A stretch of 30,824 nucleotides of DNA from CTSoil-075 sp964292325 (GCA_964292325.1 CAXYVG010000042.1:1-30824), one strand, 5' to 3'. Counted from the stretch's first letter, positions 1 through 8,501 are shown. Numbers and translations: made by a program. The notes: a model not told the origin generated them from the sequence alone.

Positions 1-704
1 CATTCGTCAAAGGTCATGCCATCTTCCATAAAATCATCACAATTAATTTTAATCAGAACCGGATATTCAGTCCCTACTTTTTCCCGTATGGCTTGATATG
101 TTTCGATGATGATCCTTGCTCTATTATCAATACTTCCACCATAACTATCCGTTCTACGATTATAATAAGGTGTTAAAAATTTACTCAACAAATATCCATG
201 AGCTGCATGCAATTGAATACCATCAAATCCTGCCTGCTTTGCTCTTAATGCTCCATCAGCAAAGGCATTTTGCATGTATTGAATGTCTTGCACTGTCATT
301 TCTTGTGGGCAACTTTTATAATAAGTATCTTCGATGGCGCTTGGCCCCCACATGATTTTCCCGCTATTCTCATCAAACGAGTTTTGCGAACCGAGACAAG
401 CCAGTTGCAAGATAATATTCGCATCATATGCATGAATCGTATCCGTCAATTTCTTATATTCTTCAATAAAAGAATCATCGTAAATACACATCTGGCCTGG
501 ACTAGGCTGTTCTAAATCTGTTACAGCAGTAAGGCCTGTGATAATCGTACCGACCCCACCTTTAGCCAGATTCTCATACACCTGAAATAATGCTTCCGTC
601 ATATGTCCTTGCTCATCAGCAAAGCCATCATAAGTAGCCGAACGAACCAATCTATTTTTTAGTTTCATACCAGAAAATTGTGTTTGATCAAATAAAGTTT
701 TCAC
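1..704 (-). CDS. NADH:flavin oxidoreductase, Old Yellow Enzyme family (3' end outside window)
   Basis: FMN-dependent ene-reductase of the OYE family; the physiological substrate is not known. It begins with a GTG codon at 704-702, six bases after AAGGAGGA (711-718), and reads MKTLFDQTQF. The frame stays open to the window edge (about 234 codons), so roughly the C-terminal third is missing. Family signatures visible are the N-terminal MKLKNRLVRSATYDG segment, LQLACLGSQN, the active-site segment LHAAHGYLLSKFLTP with the paired His residues, and NRRTDSYGGSIDNRARI. The His pair and this last motif place it in the 2,4-dienoyl-CoA reductase/YqiG/BaiCD-like branch rather than with classical yeast OYE, but the branch cannot be fixed without the C-terminus. 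It has its own promoter and is separated from the upstream dehydrogenase by a terminator. Confidence 0.9.
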   Translation of the reverse strand, partial: MKTLFDQTQFSGMKLKNRLVRSATYDGFADEQGHMTEALFQVYENLAKGGVGTIITGLTAVTDLEQPSPGQMCIYDDSFIEEYKKLTDTIHAYDANIILQLACLGSQNSFDENSGKIMWGPSAIEDTYYKSCPQEMTVQDIQYMQNAFADGALRAKQAGFDGIQLHAAHGYLLSKFLTPYYNRRTDSYGGSIDNRARIIIETYQAIREKVGTEYPVLIKINCDDFMEDGMTFDE

Positions 705-747
705 TCTGAATCCTCCTTGAATATTTCATTATATATATCACTCTCTT

Positions 748-776
748 ATTATACAGGGGAACACTATAAATGAAAA
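748..776 (-). promoter_or_regulatory. Sigma-70-type promoter of the OYE gene
   Basis: On the minus strand TTTTCA (776-771), 17 bases, then TATAAT (753-748), preceded by a TG that makes an extended -10. It lies about 45 bases upstream of the GTG start at 704. Confidence 0.5.
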
Positions 777-809
777 ATACTCTAAACCTCAATATTTTCA
801 GGTTTAGAG
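771..809 (-). terminator. Rho-independent terminator of the beta-hydroxyacid dehydrogenase gene
   Basis: Perfect 10-bp stem CTCTAAACCT/AGGTTTAGAG (780-789 with 800-809), 10-base loop, followed on the minus strand by TATTTTTCA. It starts 20 bases after the stop of the gene at 830. The stem is A/T-rich and moderately strong. Confidence 0.7.
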
Positions 810-829
810 CATTTTAATGCTCCACGCGT

Positions 830-1705
830 TTATTTTTGTCCCATATAAAGCGTAAATAAGGCTTGCGTGCCACTATTTTCATGACCAGCAGCTGCTAGCT
901 TTTCATATAGAGATTTGGCTAACGTTAAACCGGGAACCATCAGACCCATTTCTTCTGCTGATTCAATGGCAATCCTCATGTCTTTAATAAAATGCTTCAC
1001 GTAAAAACCAGGAGCTGTGTCGCCAGCAAGCATACGTGGCGCTAAATTGCTCAAAGAAAAACTGGCAGCGGCGCCTGTCGCAATGCTAGTTAGTACTTTC
1101 TCAGGGTCTAGTCCGGCTTTCTTCGCATAAGCCATGGCTTCACAAACCCCCATCATATTGGCAGCAATCGCAATCTGATTGCACATTTTTGTATGTTGAC
1201 CAGCACCAATCGCACCCTGTAACACAATATTGTTACCCAAACACTTAAATACTGGCAACGCTTCCTTAAATGTAGCTTCATCTCCGCCGACCATAATCGA
1301 AAGCTTGGCCTGGCGAGCACCAACATCTCCACCAGATACAGGAGCATCCAGCACTTTCACACCTTTTTCTAATCCCGCTTCATATAGTTTTTTTGCTAAT
1401 ATTGGTGATGATGTTGTCATATCAATCAAAATCGTTCCTGCTTGTGCGTTGGCGATGAGTCCAGCATCACCCAAATATGTAGCCTCTACATCTTGTGGAT
1501 ACCCCACTATGCTAATCACAATATTACATTGCGCCGCCATATCAGCAACCGTATCAGCCCAAACCGCACCACGATCTAACAATTCCTGTGCTTTTGCTTT
1601 TGTCCGATTATATACCATTAACGAATAACCTGCTGTCATTAAATGTATAGCCATACTTTTTCCCATAACGCCTGTACCAATAAACCCTATCTTTGGCAAT
1701 GTCAT
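830..1705 (-). CDS. NAD(P)-dependent beta-hydroxyacid dehydrogenase (3-hydroxyisobutyrate / tartronate semialdehyde reductase family)
   Basis: Cytosolic 291-residue oxidoreductase of the 3-HIBADH family, which interconverts a beta-hydroxyacid and its semialdehyde. The N-terminal Rossmann fold carries G10-T-G-V-M-G15. The signature DAPVSGG is at 120-126, and the catalytic lysine is K173 in GAGQHTKMCNQ. The residues after strand beta-2 read YNRT; an Arg here usually indicates NADP(H) preference, as in GarR/GlxR tartronate semialdehyde reductases and GHB/succinic semialdehyde reductases. The length is typical. The start is supported by AGGAGGAA ending 8 bases upstream. It is monocistronic by context, with terminators on both sides. 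The exact substrate cannot be decided; the GABA-type locus 2.4 kb away makes succinic semialdehyde reduction possible, but that is only an inference. Confidence 0.88.
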   Translation of the reverse strand: MTLPKIGFIGTGVMGKSMAIHLMTAGYSLMVYNRTKAKAQELLDRGAVWADTVADMAAQCNIVISIVGYPQDVEATYLGDAGLIANAQAGTILIDMTTSSPILAKKLYEAGLEKGVKVLDAPVSGGDVGARQAKLSIMVGGDEATFKEALPVFKCLGNNIVLQGAIGAGQHTKMCNQIAIAANMMGVCEAMAYAKKAGLDPEKVLTSIATGAAASFSLSNLAPRMLAGDTAPGFYVKHFIKDMRIAIESAEEMGLMVPGLTLAKSLYEKLAAAGHENSGTQALFTLYMGQK

Positions 1706-1770
1706 TGTCAGATTCCTCCTATGGTTTCATTTTCCTAACGTTGTTCTTTCTAAATTATAACACTAATGAT

Positions 1771-1828
1771 TCAAAAAAAGAACTCTAATCAAAACCATCA
1801 TACACCATGGTCTTGACTAGAGTTCTTT
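1771..1828 (-). terminator. Rho-independent terminator of rlmN, overlapping the end of its coding region
   Basis: Two 22-base arms (1777-1798 and 1807-1828) pair with only two mismatches around an 8-base loop. A run of seven A's on the plus strand (1773-1779) gives the U-tract on the minus strand. The upstream arm lies entirely in the last codons of rlmN, whose stop codon is 1800-1798. Confidence 0.85.
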
Positions 1829-2889
1829 GCTATCGATTCTTTCATTTGCTTACTTCTTAGCTGCCCACAAGCAGCATCGATATCCACTCCATGTTCGAGG
1901 CGAATGCTACAATTGATACCTTGCTTTTTTAGCGTATCATAAAACGCTCGCATTACCTCTCTGTCACTTCGTTGATATTGACTATGTTCATCGACTGGAT
2001 TATAGGGAATTAAGTTCACATTGACGTTCCCCTTCTTTTCCCCAATCAACTCGGCAAGTTCAAGGGCATCTTCTCTGCGATCATTGATATTTTTTAATAA
2101 AATATATTCGAGCGTAACTCGCCGATTTGCCTTTTCTACATAATACTCAACGGCTTTTAGTAATGGTTCAATCGAAAAAACACGATTGATCTTCATGATT
2201 TGCGAGCGAAGTTGATTATTGGCAGCATGCAATGAAATGGCCAGATTTACCTGCAAATTCATATCGGTAAATTCATAAATTTGATCGACAAGACCACTCG
2301 TCGATACGGTGATACGTCTTGCCGCGATGGCTAGCCCCTTGTGATCTTTGATAATCTGCAAAAAATCCACTAGATTTTTTAAATTATCAAATGGCTCACC
2401 GATTCCCATCACCACAACATGACTGACTCTTTCCTGTTGTTGCTCTTTGTTTAGGTACTGCTGCACTTTCATAATCTGCTGCACCATTTCGCCACTCGAT
2501 AAATCACGCTTTTTACTGAGTAGTCCACTAGCGCAAAAACTACAGCCAATATTACAACCTACTTGCGTCGTGACACAAGCCGACAAGCCAAATTTATTTC
2601 TCATCAATACCGTTTCAATTACATTACCATCTTGTAATGCAAATAGAAACTTGACGGTTCCATCTGCTGATTCTTGGCGAAGACGCTCTGTTACTGTTTC
2701 AATGACAAAGTGCTCTGTTAATAGTTCAATACACTGTTCATTCACATCGATCATTTCTGAAAATGCCGTTACTTGTTTTCGATAGAGCCAATCCCATACC
2801 TCTAAAGCCCTAGATTTTTTGTGTCCATTTTCTACAAACCATTCAATTAATTGCTCTAATGTCAATCCATAAATGGATTCCTTGTTCAT
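1798..2889 (-). CDS. rlmN: 23S rRNA (adenine-2503-C2)-methyltransferase RlmN, radical SAM
   Basis: Dual-specificity RNA methylase that methylates C2 of A2503 in 23S rRNA, and in many bacteria A37 of some tRNAs. It has 363 residues. The radical-SAM cluster motif is C112-N-I-G-C116-S-F-C119. The second catalytic cysteine, which forms the covalent RNA adduct, is C341 in DIDAACGQLR. GIGEPFDN (the GGEP-type SAM contact), ITVSTSGL and LAISLHAANN follow in the usual order. The sequence VTTQVGCNIGCSFCAS and the MGIGEPFDN context match Bacillus-type RlmN rather than Cfr, so I do not call it a resistance gene. Start: ATG at 2889 behind GGTGGAG. The HAD gene lies 62 bases upstream, possibly cotranscribed. 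Confidence 0.93.
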   Translation of the reverse strand: MNKESIYGLTLEQLIEWFVENGHKKSRALEVWDWLYRKQVTAFSEMIDVNEQCIELLTEHFVIETVTERLRQESADGTVKFLFALQDGNVIETVLMRNKFGLSACVTTQVGCNIGCSFCASGLLSKKRDLSSGEMVQQIMKVQQYLNKEQQQERVSHVVVMGIGEPFDNLKNLVDFLQIIKDHKGLAIAARRITVSTSGLVDQIYEFTDMNLQVNLAISLHAANNQLRSQIMKINRVFSIEPLLKAVEYYVEKANRRVTLEYILLKNINDRREDALELAELIGEKKGNVNVNLIPYNPVDEHSQYQRSDREVMRAFYDTLKKQGINCSIRLEHGVDIDAACGQLRSKQMKESIAKNSSQDHGV

Positions 2890-2951
2890 TTCTTCTCCAC
2901 CCTTTACATATTAGAGACGGCCCTGTTGTCGCATTCTGTTATCTCATTTCG

Positions 2952-3839
2952 CTAGGCTGGTGTTGATACCCGAACAGCAGAGCGAGGAATTAGTTCATTG
3001 ATAATATGAGCTACACCATGTAAATCATTCGTAAGCGAGATATGTTTACAAACTTTTTTTACATCTTGCTCCGCATTACCGATTGCCACACTATATCCCA
3101 CTCTTTCTAGCATCGAGATATCATTGTAATTATCACCAATTGCCATTACATCCTGAAACGAAATCCCCAAATGATCAACCAAATATTGAAGGCCATTGCC
3201 TTTGGATACCGAGCTATGCATTACGTCAAAAATAATATTTTCGGAAGCAACTACCGATAAGTCCTTATACGCAGAAAAATATTTTTTACCAGCCGAATTT
3301 TTATCTTTATCAAAAGTAGTGACGGAAATATGACCAATGGTAACGTCCTGCTTCAATACGTCTGCAACATTTTTCATCAATTGCAATCCATCTAACTTCA
3401 TGATTTTAGACTTTATCATTTGTCTAACATTGTCATCATTCCATACTGCGTCCACTTCTTTCGCATTTTCAAAATCACGAATAAGAAGACTACTGATATT
3501 ATCGGGCATAAAAAAGTTTTTATCCGTACAAATGGAATAACTATAATGATGATCTTGTAACCAACACAATCCATCTTTTACATATTGCATATCAATTCCC
3601 GTTTTTTCTAGAAGCTTTCCGTTTTTCGTATAAACAAAAGAGCCATTATTGGAAATAATATGCGTTTTTAAACCAACTTTTTTACAAAGCGCTAGCGCAT
3701 TCCCATACGTTCTACCTGTTGCAATAGCAACTTCTATTCCTTGCTGCTGAGCATATTTCAAAGCTTCAATATTTTCTACACTGATTTCATGCTTTGAATT
3801 GAGTAATGTACCATCTAAATCGGTTACAACGAGTTTCAA
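2952..3839 (-). CDS. Cof-type HAD-IIB phosphatase
   Basis: Haloacid dehalogenase superfamily phosphatase, 295 residues, subfamily IIB (Cof/YwpJ/YkrA). These act on small phosphorylated metabolites such as sugar phosphates, flavin nucleotides or PLP; the substrate here is unknown. Motif I is D7-L-D9-G-T at the N-terminus with both catalytic Asp residues. Motif II is in IATGRTYGNA, motif III is the Lys of VSKGNGLQYLVDHLG, and motif IV is GDNYNDISML. The start codon is TTG (3839-3837), placed by the GGTGAT ribosome-binding site around 3846-3852; no ATG would keep motif I at the N-terminus. A TATAAT-like element lies at 3883-3888. It probably leads a two-gene unit with rlmN. Confidence 0.88.
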   Translation of the reverse strand: MKLVVTDLDGTLLNSKHEISVENIEALKYAQQQGIEVAIATGRTYGNALALCKKVGLKTHIISNNGSFVYTKNGKLLEKTGIDMQYVKDGLCWLQDHHYSYSICTDKNFFMPDNISSLLIRDFENAKEVDAVWNDDNVRQMIKSKIMKLDGLQLMKNVADVLKQDVTIGHISVTTFDKDKNSAGKKYFSAYKDLSVVASENIIFDVMHSSVSKGNGLQYLVDHLGISFQDVMAIGDNYNDISMLERVGYSVAIGNAEQDVKKVCKHISLTNDLHGVAHIINELIPRSAVRVSTPA

Positions 3840-4138
3840 AAAATATCACCTTCATTTCTTTCATAATCTCTCTCTACTTAGCATTATACTAACATGCAAA
3901 CTTTAATAGATCAAGACTAAGCATATTATTCTGATACACAAAAGACCCTTACCCTCTTACCTCCTCCAAATAGCACTGTGAAAAACTAATAACATGAAGT
4001 CCGCCCAGAATATATATAGCTCCAACAAGTAGCAAAACGCTATTTATTGGAGCTATACACTATCTATATACTACTTTACCCATTCACTTTACCATTCTAT
4101 CTACACACTCAAATTTGCTTGTTCTTGCAATTTACCAA
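3840..4138. other. Intergenic stretch between gabT and the HAD gene
   Basis: No credible coding region on either strand. Contents are the leader and -10-like element of the HAD gene (3840-3890) and a long hairpin (4016-4056) that probably ends the gabT transcript. I see nothing in the remaining A/T-rich bases. Confidence 0.6.
4016..4056 (-). terminator. Probable transcription terminator downstream of gabT
   Basis: Stem ATAGCTCCAA/TTGGAGCTAT (4016-4025 with 4047-4056), continued after a 4x4 internal loop by TAGC/GCTA (4030-4033 with 4039-4042). The bases after it on the minus strand are A/T-rich but not a clean U-run, so intrinsic termination is likely rather than certain. Confidence 0.5.
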
Positions 4139-5446
4139 TTAGCCTTCCGAAACAGCCCGCAAGATACTTTGTTCTAAAACCGTAAGTCCACGATCTAATT
4201 GTTCATCCGTAACGACTAGCGGAATCAACAAGCGAATTACATTACTGAAAATACCAGCACTAATTAACATTACACCTTGTTCTAAGCAGTATTTTACTAC
4301 TTTACTTGTGATTTCTTTTGCCGGTTCTTTGGTTTGTCTATCTTTGACAAGTTCAATACCAATCATCGAACCAACACCTCTAATATCACCAATTGCGCTA
4401 CATTTTTCCTGCAATGCTTTCAGTCTCGTCATCGTTGCGTTGCCTACCTGCGTTGCTCGCTCACAAAGTTTTTGTTCTTCAATAAATTTGATAGTTTCTA
4501 GACCAGCCACACAAGACAATGGATTCCCACCATACGTACCACCAATATTACCAGCATCCGGTGCATCCATATATTCTGCTTTACCAGTTACAGCGCTTAG
4601 CGGCATACCAGCAGCAATTGATTTGGCGGTGGTCATTAGATCTGGTTCTACGCCCCAGTTTTCAATGGCAAACATTTTTCCTGTACGAGCAAAGCCACTT
4701 TGTACTTCATCGACAATCATCAAAATACCTTTGCTTTCACAAATGGATTTTAGACCTGGTAAGAATTCTGGTGGTGGTACAATGAAACCACCTTCCCCTT
4801 GGATTGGTTCAATAATCATCGCTGCAATATGCTCTGCATCAATTTCAGCGGCGAAGAATCGTTCAAAGTTTTCTAGACAGTGCATACCGCAACCAGGGTA
4901 CGTAGAGCGGTAATGACAGCGATAACAATATGCGGAAGGAACTTTATAAATTTCAGGAGCAAAAGGTCCAAAACCATATTTGTAAGGTTTCACTTTACTA
5001 GTCAAGCTCATTGTCATAAAGGTACGCCCGTGAAATGCAGCTTCAAAAGCAATAATTCCTGTTCTTTTTGTCGCATGACGAGCAATTTTCACTGCATTTT
5101 CTACAGCTTCTGCACCACTATTCGCAAACATCGTCTTTTTCGGTGAGCTGCCTGGCATTAGAGCATTCATTTTTTCAGCTAGTGCTACATAAGGTTCATA
5201 CATCCCAATGGCAAAGAAAGAGTGAAGTAGTTTTCCCGCTTGGGCTTGTATTGCTTTCACTACTGGTTCTGGACAATGCCCTGCATTCAAAACGCCTACA
5301 CCAGCATAAAAATCCAGAAACTCTCTACCATCGACGTCAGTCATGACAGCTCCACTAGCTTTTTCTACAAAAACTCCTGTGGAATTAGCAATCCCTCTGG
5401 CAACCGCATTATTTTTTCTTTGTATCAGCTTTTCTGTATTACTCAT
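4139..5446 (-). CDS. gabT: 4-aminobutyrate aminotransferase-like class III PLP enzyme
   Basis: PLP-dependent omega-amino acid:2-oxoglutarate aminotransferase, 435 residues, giving succinic semialdehyde if the donor is GABA. The frame is open further upstream, but the ATG at 5446 follows GGAGGGG (5454-5460) and gives the usual N-terminus MSNTEKLIQR. Visible features are ANSGAEAVENAVK (phosphate-binding turn), EAAFHGRT, EPIQGEGG, the PLP-contacting Asp246 in IVDEVQSGFARTGK, and Schiff-base Lys275 in TTAKSIAAGMPL. A cysteine-rich loop, YCYRCHYRSTYPGCGMHC (173-190), is typical of Firmicute GabT-like proteins. The PucR regulator and an aldehyde dehydrogenase lie just upstream on the same strand, forming a transaminase/dehydrogenase pair. 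5-aminovalerate, beta-alanine or taurine are alternative donors. Confidence 0.85.
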   Translation of the reverse strand: MSNTEKLIQRKNNAVARGIANSTGVFVEKASGAVMTDVDGREFLDFYAGVGVLNAGHCPEPVVKAIQAQAGKLLHSFFAIGMYEPYVALAEKMNALMPGSSPKKTMFANSGAEAVENAVKIARHATKRTGIIAFEAAFHGRTFMTMSLTSKVKPYKYGFGPFAPEIYKVPSAYCYRCHYRSTYPGCGMHCLENFERFFAAEIDAEHIAAMIIEPIQGEGGFIVPPPEFLPGLKSICESKGILMIVDEVQSGFARTGKMFAIENWGVEPDLMTTAKSIAAGMPLSAVTGKAEYMDAPDAGNIGGTYGGNPLSCVAGLETIKFIEEQKLCERATQVGNATMTRLKALQEKCSAIGDIRGVGSMIGIELVKDRQTKEPAKEITSKVVKYCLEQGVMLISAGIFSNVIRLLIPLVVTDEQLDRGLTVLEQSILRAVSEG

Positions 5447-5481
5447 TATAATACCCCTCCTCATCATGATTAAATATAAAA

Positions 5482-5518
5482 GCGCTGCATATATCCTAGG
5501 CAGGATATACATCAGCGC
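5482..5518 (-). promoter_or_regulatory. Strong hairpin in the gabT 5' leader
   Basis: GCGCTG (5482-5487) pairs with CAGCGC (5513-5518), and TATATCCT (5490-5497) pairs with AGGATATA (5502-5509) around a 4-base loop. It lies between the operator-like repeats and the gabT ribosome-binding site and has no U-tract. It would therefore be a leader structure (stability or translation control) or a protein-binding palindrome rather than a terminator. Confidence 0.5.
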
Positions 5519-5553
5519 CATTGCTAAATACCTCATTACTATAGTTAAATAGT

Positions 5554-5624
5554 ATCAAATATATCACTATGCGTCTATGTGAATATATCATAATATATGT
5601 TTCGTTTATTTGTGATATATTCAC
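5554..5624 (-). promoter_or_regulatory. Operator-like repeats upstream of gabT
   Basis: The 9-mer AATATATCA occurs at 5558-5566 and 5582-5590, exactly 24 bases apart, and inverted at 5613-5621. The last two extend to a perfect 12-base inverted repeat, GTGAATATATCA (5579-5590) with TGATATATTCAC (5613-5624). They sit in the gap between the PucR stop and the gabT leader, the expected place for a PucR-family activator to bind. Confidence 0.5.
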
Positions 5625-5630
5625 TTTTTG

Positions 5631-6866
5631 TCATTTTAAATCATTAGAAAAAAGTTCACTCTTCATTTGCTTGCCAATAATCACTCCGAGCTGAAGTGTT
5701 AGACGATCATAAGGGTCATCTAAATTTCTCCCCGTAATTTCCTCAATTTTTTTCAAGCGGTAATCAAGAGTATTACGATGAACGAATAAACATTTGGCCG
5801 TTTTTGCTGCATTACAATTTTCTTCAAAATAGACAAATAGAGTCGCTACCATATCCATTTGGTGTTTCTGATCATATTGATTGAGACAGCCAATCACATC
5901 TTGATAATACATTACTAACTTATTAGGATCGATTTCAAATAACAATTTATAGATACCCAGTTGCTCATATTCATAAATCGCCGTCGATCCTGGCTTACGC
6001 TCTGCAAAACGCAAAACTTTCATCGCCTGCAAGTAACTTTGTCTAGCCGCCTGCAAACTTTCAAACCTACCACCTAGCCCTACCGTAACAGCTAAACCTG
6101 GCATCGTAGCCGTAAGCTTTTCTAGGACTTTAGACAAAATATCCACATTTTGCTGCGCCCCTATGCTCTCATTTTCATACGGCATTAACAATACAACATC
6201 ATCCGCCCAGAGCATTTGTAGAATTTTTGCGCCTTGTATATTCATTACATCGCGAATAATTTGCTCAAAACGAACTTTCAGGGTGATTAGAGCCTTTTCA
6301 TCCTTTGCCTTTCGCGCCTGCAAAAATTCAGTTAAACGAATTGGGCTGATAATCGCGACCTGATGTGGCTTTGCCAAATCATATCCATAATAAGCTGCCC
6401 GCTGGATTAGCACTTCCGGATTCTCTAGTGGACAAAGTAATAGTTGCTCTAAAAAATCCTTTATCGATCGTTGCTCTGTTTGTTTCATGACAATATGACT
6501 ACAAATTTCCCTTGTTACCTCAATAATTTTAACTTCCCATGGCAGTTGAAAAATAGGAAAATCAGCCTTGTCTGCCAATTCAATAACCTCAGCAGGAACT
6601 TCCTTGATATAAGGACCAACATTTACAATCAGTCCTGCTAGTTTCTTTTTGATACATCCTTTGACAATATCAGTTAGTTTATCGATATCACCGTTCAGGC
6701 CGATGCCCGTGATAATCAAAAGTTCGCCGCCTTGTACCCAAGGAATCACATCTGGCAGATCAATAAAATGTACCCACCGCACCAATCGATCCAAACCAGA
6801 TGTTCCAGCCACGACCGTAAGTTTCGTCAGGGAAGGTAATTTGATGACTTCGCGACCACTGATCAT
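5631..6866 (-). CDS. PucR-family transcriptional regulator
   Basis: DNA-binding regulator of 411 residues with the PucR layout: an N-terminal purine-catabolism (PucR) domain (about 1-120, with WVHFIDLPDVIPWVQGGELLIITG), a central GGDEF-like fold (about 165-300), and a C-terminal helix-turn-helix (about 355-405, with NAAKTAKCLFVHRNTLDYRLKKI). The ATG at 6866 is preferred over the in-frame ATG at 6875, because AGGAGG (6876-6881) abuts the latter but is nine bases from the former. It sits 37 bases downstream of the aldehyde dehydrogenase and 184 bases upstream of gabT. It is inferred to be the local activator that senses the amino acid or its semialdehyde. PucR relatives such as GabR-like or allantoin regulators act at neighbouring catabolic genes. 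Confidence 0.87.
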   Translation of the reverse strand: MISGREVIKLPSLTKLTVVAGTSGLDRLVRWVHFIDLPDVIPWVQGGELLIITGIGLNGDIDKLTDIVKGCIKKKLAGLIVNVGPYIKEVPAEVIELADKADFPIFQLPWEVKIIEVTREICSHIVMKQTEQRSIKDFLEQLLLCPLENPEVLIQRAAYYGYDLAKPHQVAIISPIRLTEFLQARKAKDEKALITLKVRFEQIIRDVMNIQGAKILQMLWADDVVLLMPYENESIGAQQNVDILSKVLEKLTATMPGLAVTVGLGGRFESLQAARQSYLQAMKVLRFAERKPGSTAIYEYEQLGIYKLLFEIDPNKLVMYYQDVIGCLNQYDQKHQMDMVATLFVYFEENCNAAKTAKCLFVHRNTLDYRLKKIEEITGRNLDDPYDRLTLQLGVIIGKQMKSELFSNDLK

Positions 6867-6903
6867 AACGAGCATCCTCCTCTCGGTTTACAATATTGTA
6901 TCC

Positions 6904-8322
6904 TTAAAAATTGAAAACGACTAATTTTTCTTCTGTCATTTCTTTCACAGCATACTGTGGGCCCTCTCTACCAATACCACTTTCCTTGATCCCGCCATAC
7001 GGCATATTGTCGGTTCTAAAAGTAGCACCATCATTGATAATGACTCCACCTGTTTCAATCTTCATCGCACACAATCTAGCAACATCTAGGCAATTAGTAA
7101 ATACGCCAGCCTGTAGTCCATAGATTGAATCATTCACTAGCTTAATGGCTTCCTCAATCGTATCATATGGTATGATCGAAAAAACAGGCGCAAACGTTTC
7201 CATTGATACAATCTTCATTTCCGCTTTCACATTCGTTACAATCGTTGGTTCATACCAGGCGCCTTTACGCTTACCACCGATTAATACATTCGCTCCATCA
7301 GCAACAGCTTCCGTAAGCCACTCTTCCATTCTGATGGCTTCCTGCTCGCTAATCATCGGTCCAAGATCCGTAGCAGCGTCAAGAGGATCACCCATGACGA
7401 CTGTTTTTGCATAGGCTACTGCCTGATCACAAAACTCTTGGTACACACTGCGATGTACATAGACTCTCTGGCAAGATATGCAGACCTGACCTGCATTCGC
7501 AAATGCATGTTTCGCGCATAGCACAGCCGTTGCTGCAATATCAGCATCATGATGTACGATATTCGCGGAATTAGAACCTAGTTCCAGTGCTACACGACGA
7601 AATCCTGCATTTTTCATTAACTCTTTCCCCACAGCTGGGCTACCAGTAAAGCTATAAAAATGTATCCGTGGTTCTTCCGTCAAGAATTTGCCAAGCTTAG
7701 AACCTGATCCTGTTAATAAATTTAAGTATCCAGCCGGCAATCCTGCTTCTGCAAAAATTTCACATAGTAATACTGCCGATAATGGGGTGACAGTCGCTGG
7801 TTTGTATACGACAGCATTTCCAGCAGCCAGAGCCGGTCCAATTTTATGACATGCCAAATTCAAAGGGAAATTAAAAGGAGTAATCGCACATACAACCCCA
7901 ACAGGCATCCGCATGGTAAATGCTAAACGTTTATCGCAGCCTGGCGCTCCGGCAAGAGGTACCATTTCGCCTGTCATTCGTTTTGCCTCTTCCGCTGACA
8001 AAATCAATGTTTGCTGCGCTCTACTTACTTCCCCCATGGCTTCTTTTAGCGGTTTCCCTACTTCTTCCGATAAGAACATTGCCATTTTCTTTTGATTGAT
8101 CATCAGAAGCTGGCTTGCCTTCATCAATATTTCATAACGCTGATAGGACTCCATTTTAACAGTCTGAAATGCTTTTTCTGCAGCATCAACAGCAGCCGTT
8201 ACCTCTGCTTGACCTGCTACCGAAATAAAAGCACTCTCTTTTCCTGTTGCCTTATTGATTACACCAATTTTATCATCGGTTATAATCCACTTTCCATCAA
8301 TAAATAAACCATATTCTTTCAT
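6904..8322 (-). CDS. NAD(P)+-dependent aldehyde dehydrogenase (semialdehyde dehydrogenase)
   Basis: Oxidises an aldehyde to the acid; 472 residues, full length for the ALDH superfamily. Key residues are N151 in ITPFNFPLN (oxyanion), K174 in YKPATVTP (cofactor), FTGS at 225-228, general base E247 in VALELGSNS, and nucleophile C281 in GQVCISCQ. The C-terminal YGGIKESGIGREG is the expected substrate/dimer segment. The sequence belongs to the branch containing lactaldehyde, non-phosphorylating GAPDH-like, sulfoacetaldehyde and phosphonoacetaldehyde dehydrogenases, so calling it succinic semialdehyde dehydrogenase rests on the adjacent GabT-like gene. The ATG at 8322 follows GGGAGG. It is the first gene of the pucR/gabT cluster and is preceded by a leader with a terminator. 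Confidence 0.88.
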   Translation of the reverse strand: MKEYGLFIDGKWIITDDKIGVINKATGKESAFISVAGQAEVTAAVDAAEKAFQTVKMESYQRYEILMKASQLLMINQKKMAMFLSEEVGKPLKEAMGEVSRAQQTLILSAEEAKRMTGEMVPLAGAPGCDKRLAFTMRMPVGVVCAITPFNFPLNLACHKIGPALAAGNAVVYKPATVTPLSAVLLCEIFAEAGLPAGYLNLLTGSGSKLGKFLTEEPRIHFYSFTGSPAVGKELMKNAGFRRVALELGSNSANIVHHDADIAATAVLCAKHAFANAGQVCISCQRVYVHRSVYQEFCDQAVAYAKTVVMGDPLDAATDLGPMISEQEAIRMEEWLTEAVADGANVLIGGKRKGAWYEPTIVTNVKAEMKIVSMETFAPVFSIIPYDTIEEAIKLVNDSIYGLQAGVFTNCLDVARLCAMKIETGGVIINDGATFRTDNMPYGGIKESGIGREGPQYAVKEMTEEKLVVFNF

Positions 8323-8400
8323 CGTACTGCCTCCCTATCCACATTAGAAATTTAGCTACTTATTTTTATACCATCTAAAAGTTTTCACTTATTTGATTGT

Positions 8401-8456
8401 ATAAAAAAAGACTGGAACATCATGCCTATCTTATCGATATACATGACATTTCAGTC
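8401..8456 (-). terminator. Intrinsic terminator in front of the aldehyde dehydrogenase (attenuator or sRNA end)
   Basis: Arms 8410-8424 and 8442-8456 pair over 15 positions, with GACTG/CAGTC at the base, CATG/CATG at the top, two wobbles and one mismatch. Seven U's follow on the minus strand (8403-8409). It is about 200 bases past the comFB-like gene and 80 bases before the dehydrogenase start. Confidence 0.7.
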
Positions 8457-8501
8457 CTCATTGACTAGTAATCTCTTGCAAAAAGTTTTCTTCCTATCTT
8501 T

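Noticed and set aside
1798..2889. Cfr-type antibiotic resistance methyltransferase
   Set aside because: Sequence around the CxxxCxxC cluster (VTTQVGCNIGCSFCAS, MGIGEPFDN) follows Bacillus-type RlmN, not Cfr.
4308..4913. 201-codon plus-strand open frame inside gabT
   Set aside because: Antisense shadow of a gene with complete catalytic motifs; no ribosome-binding site or family features.
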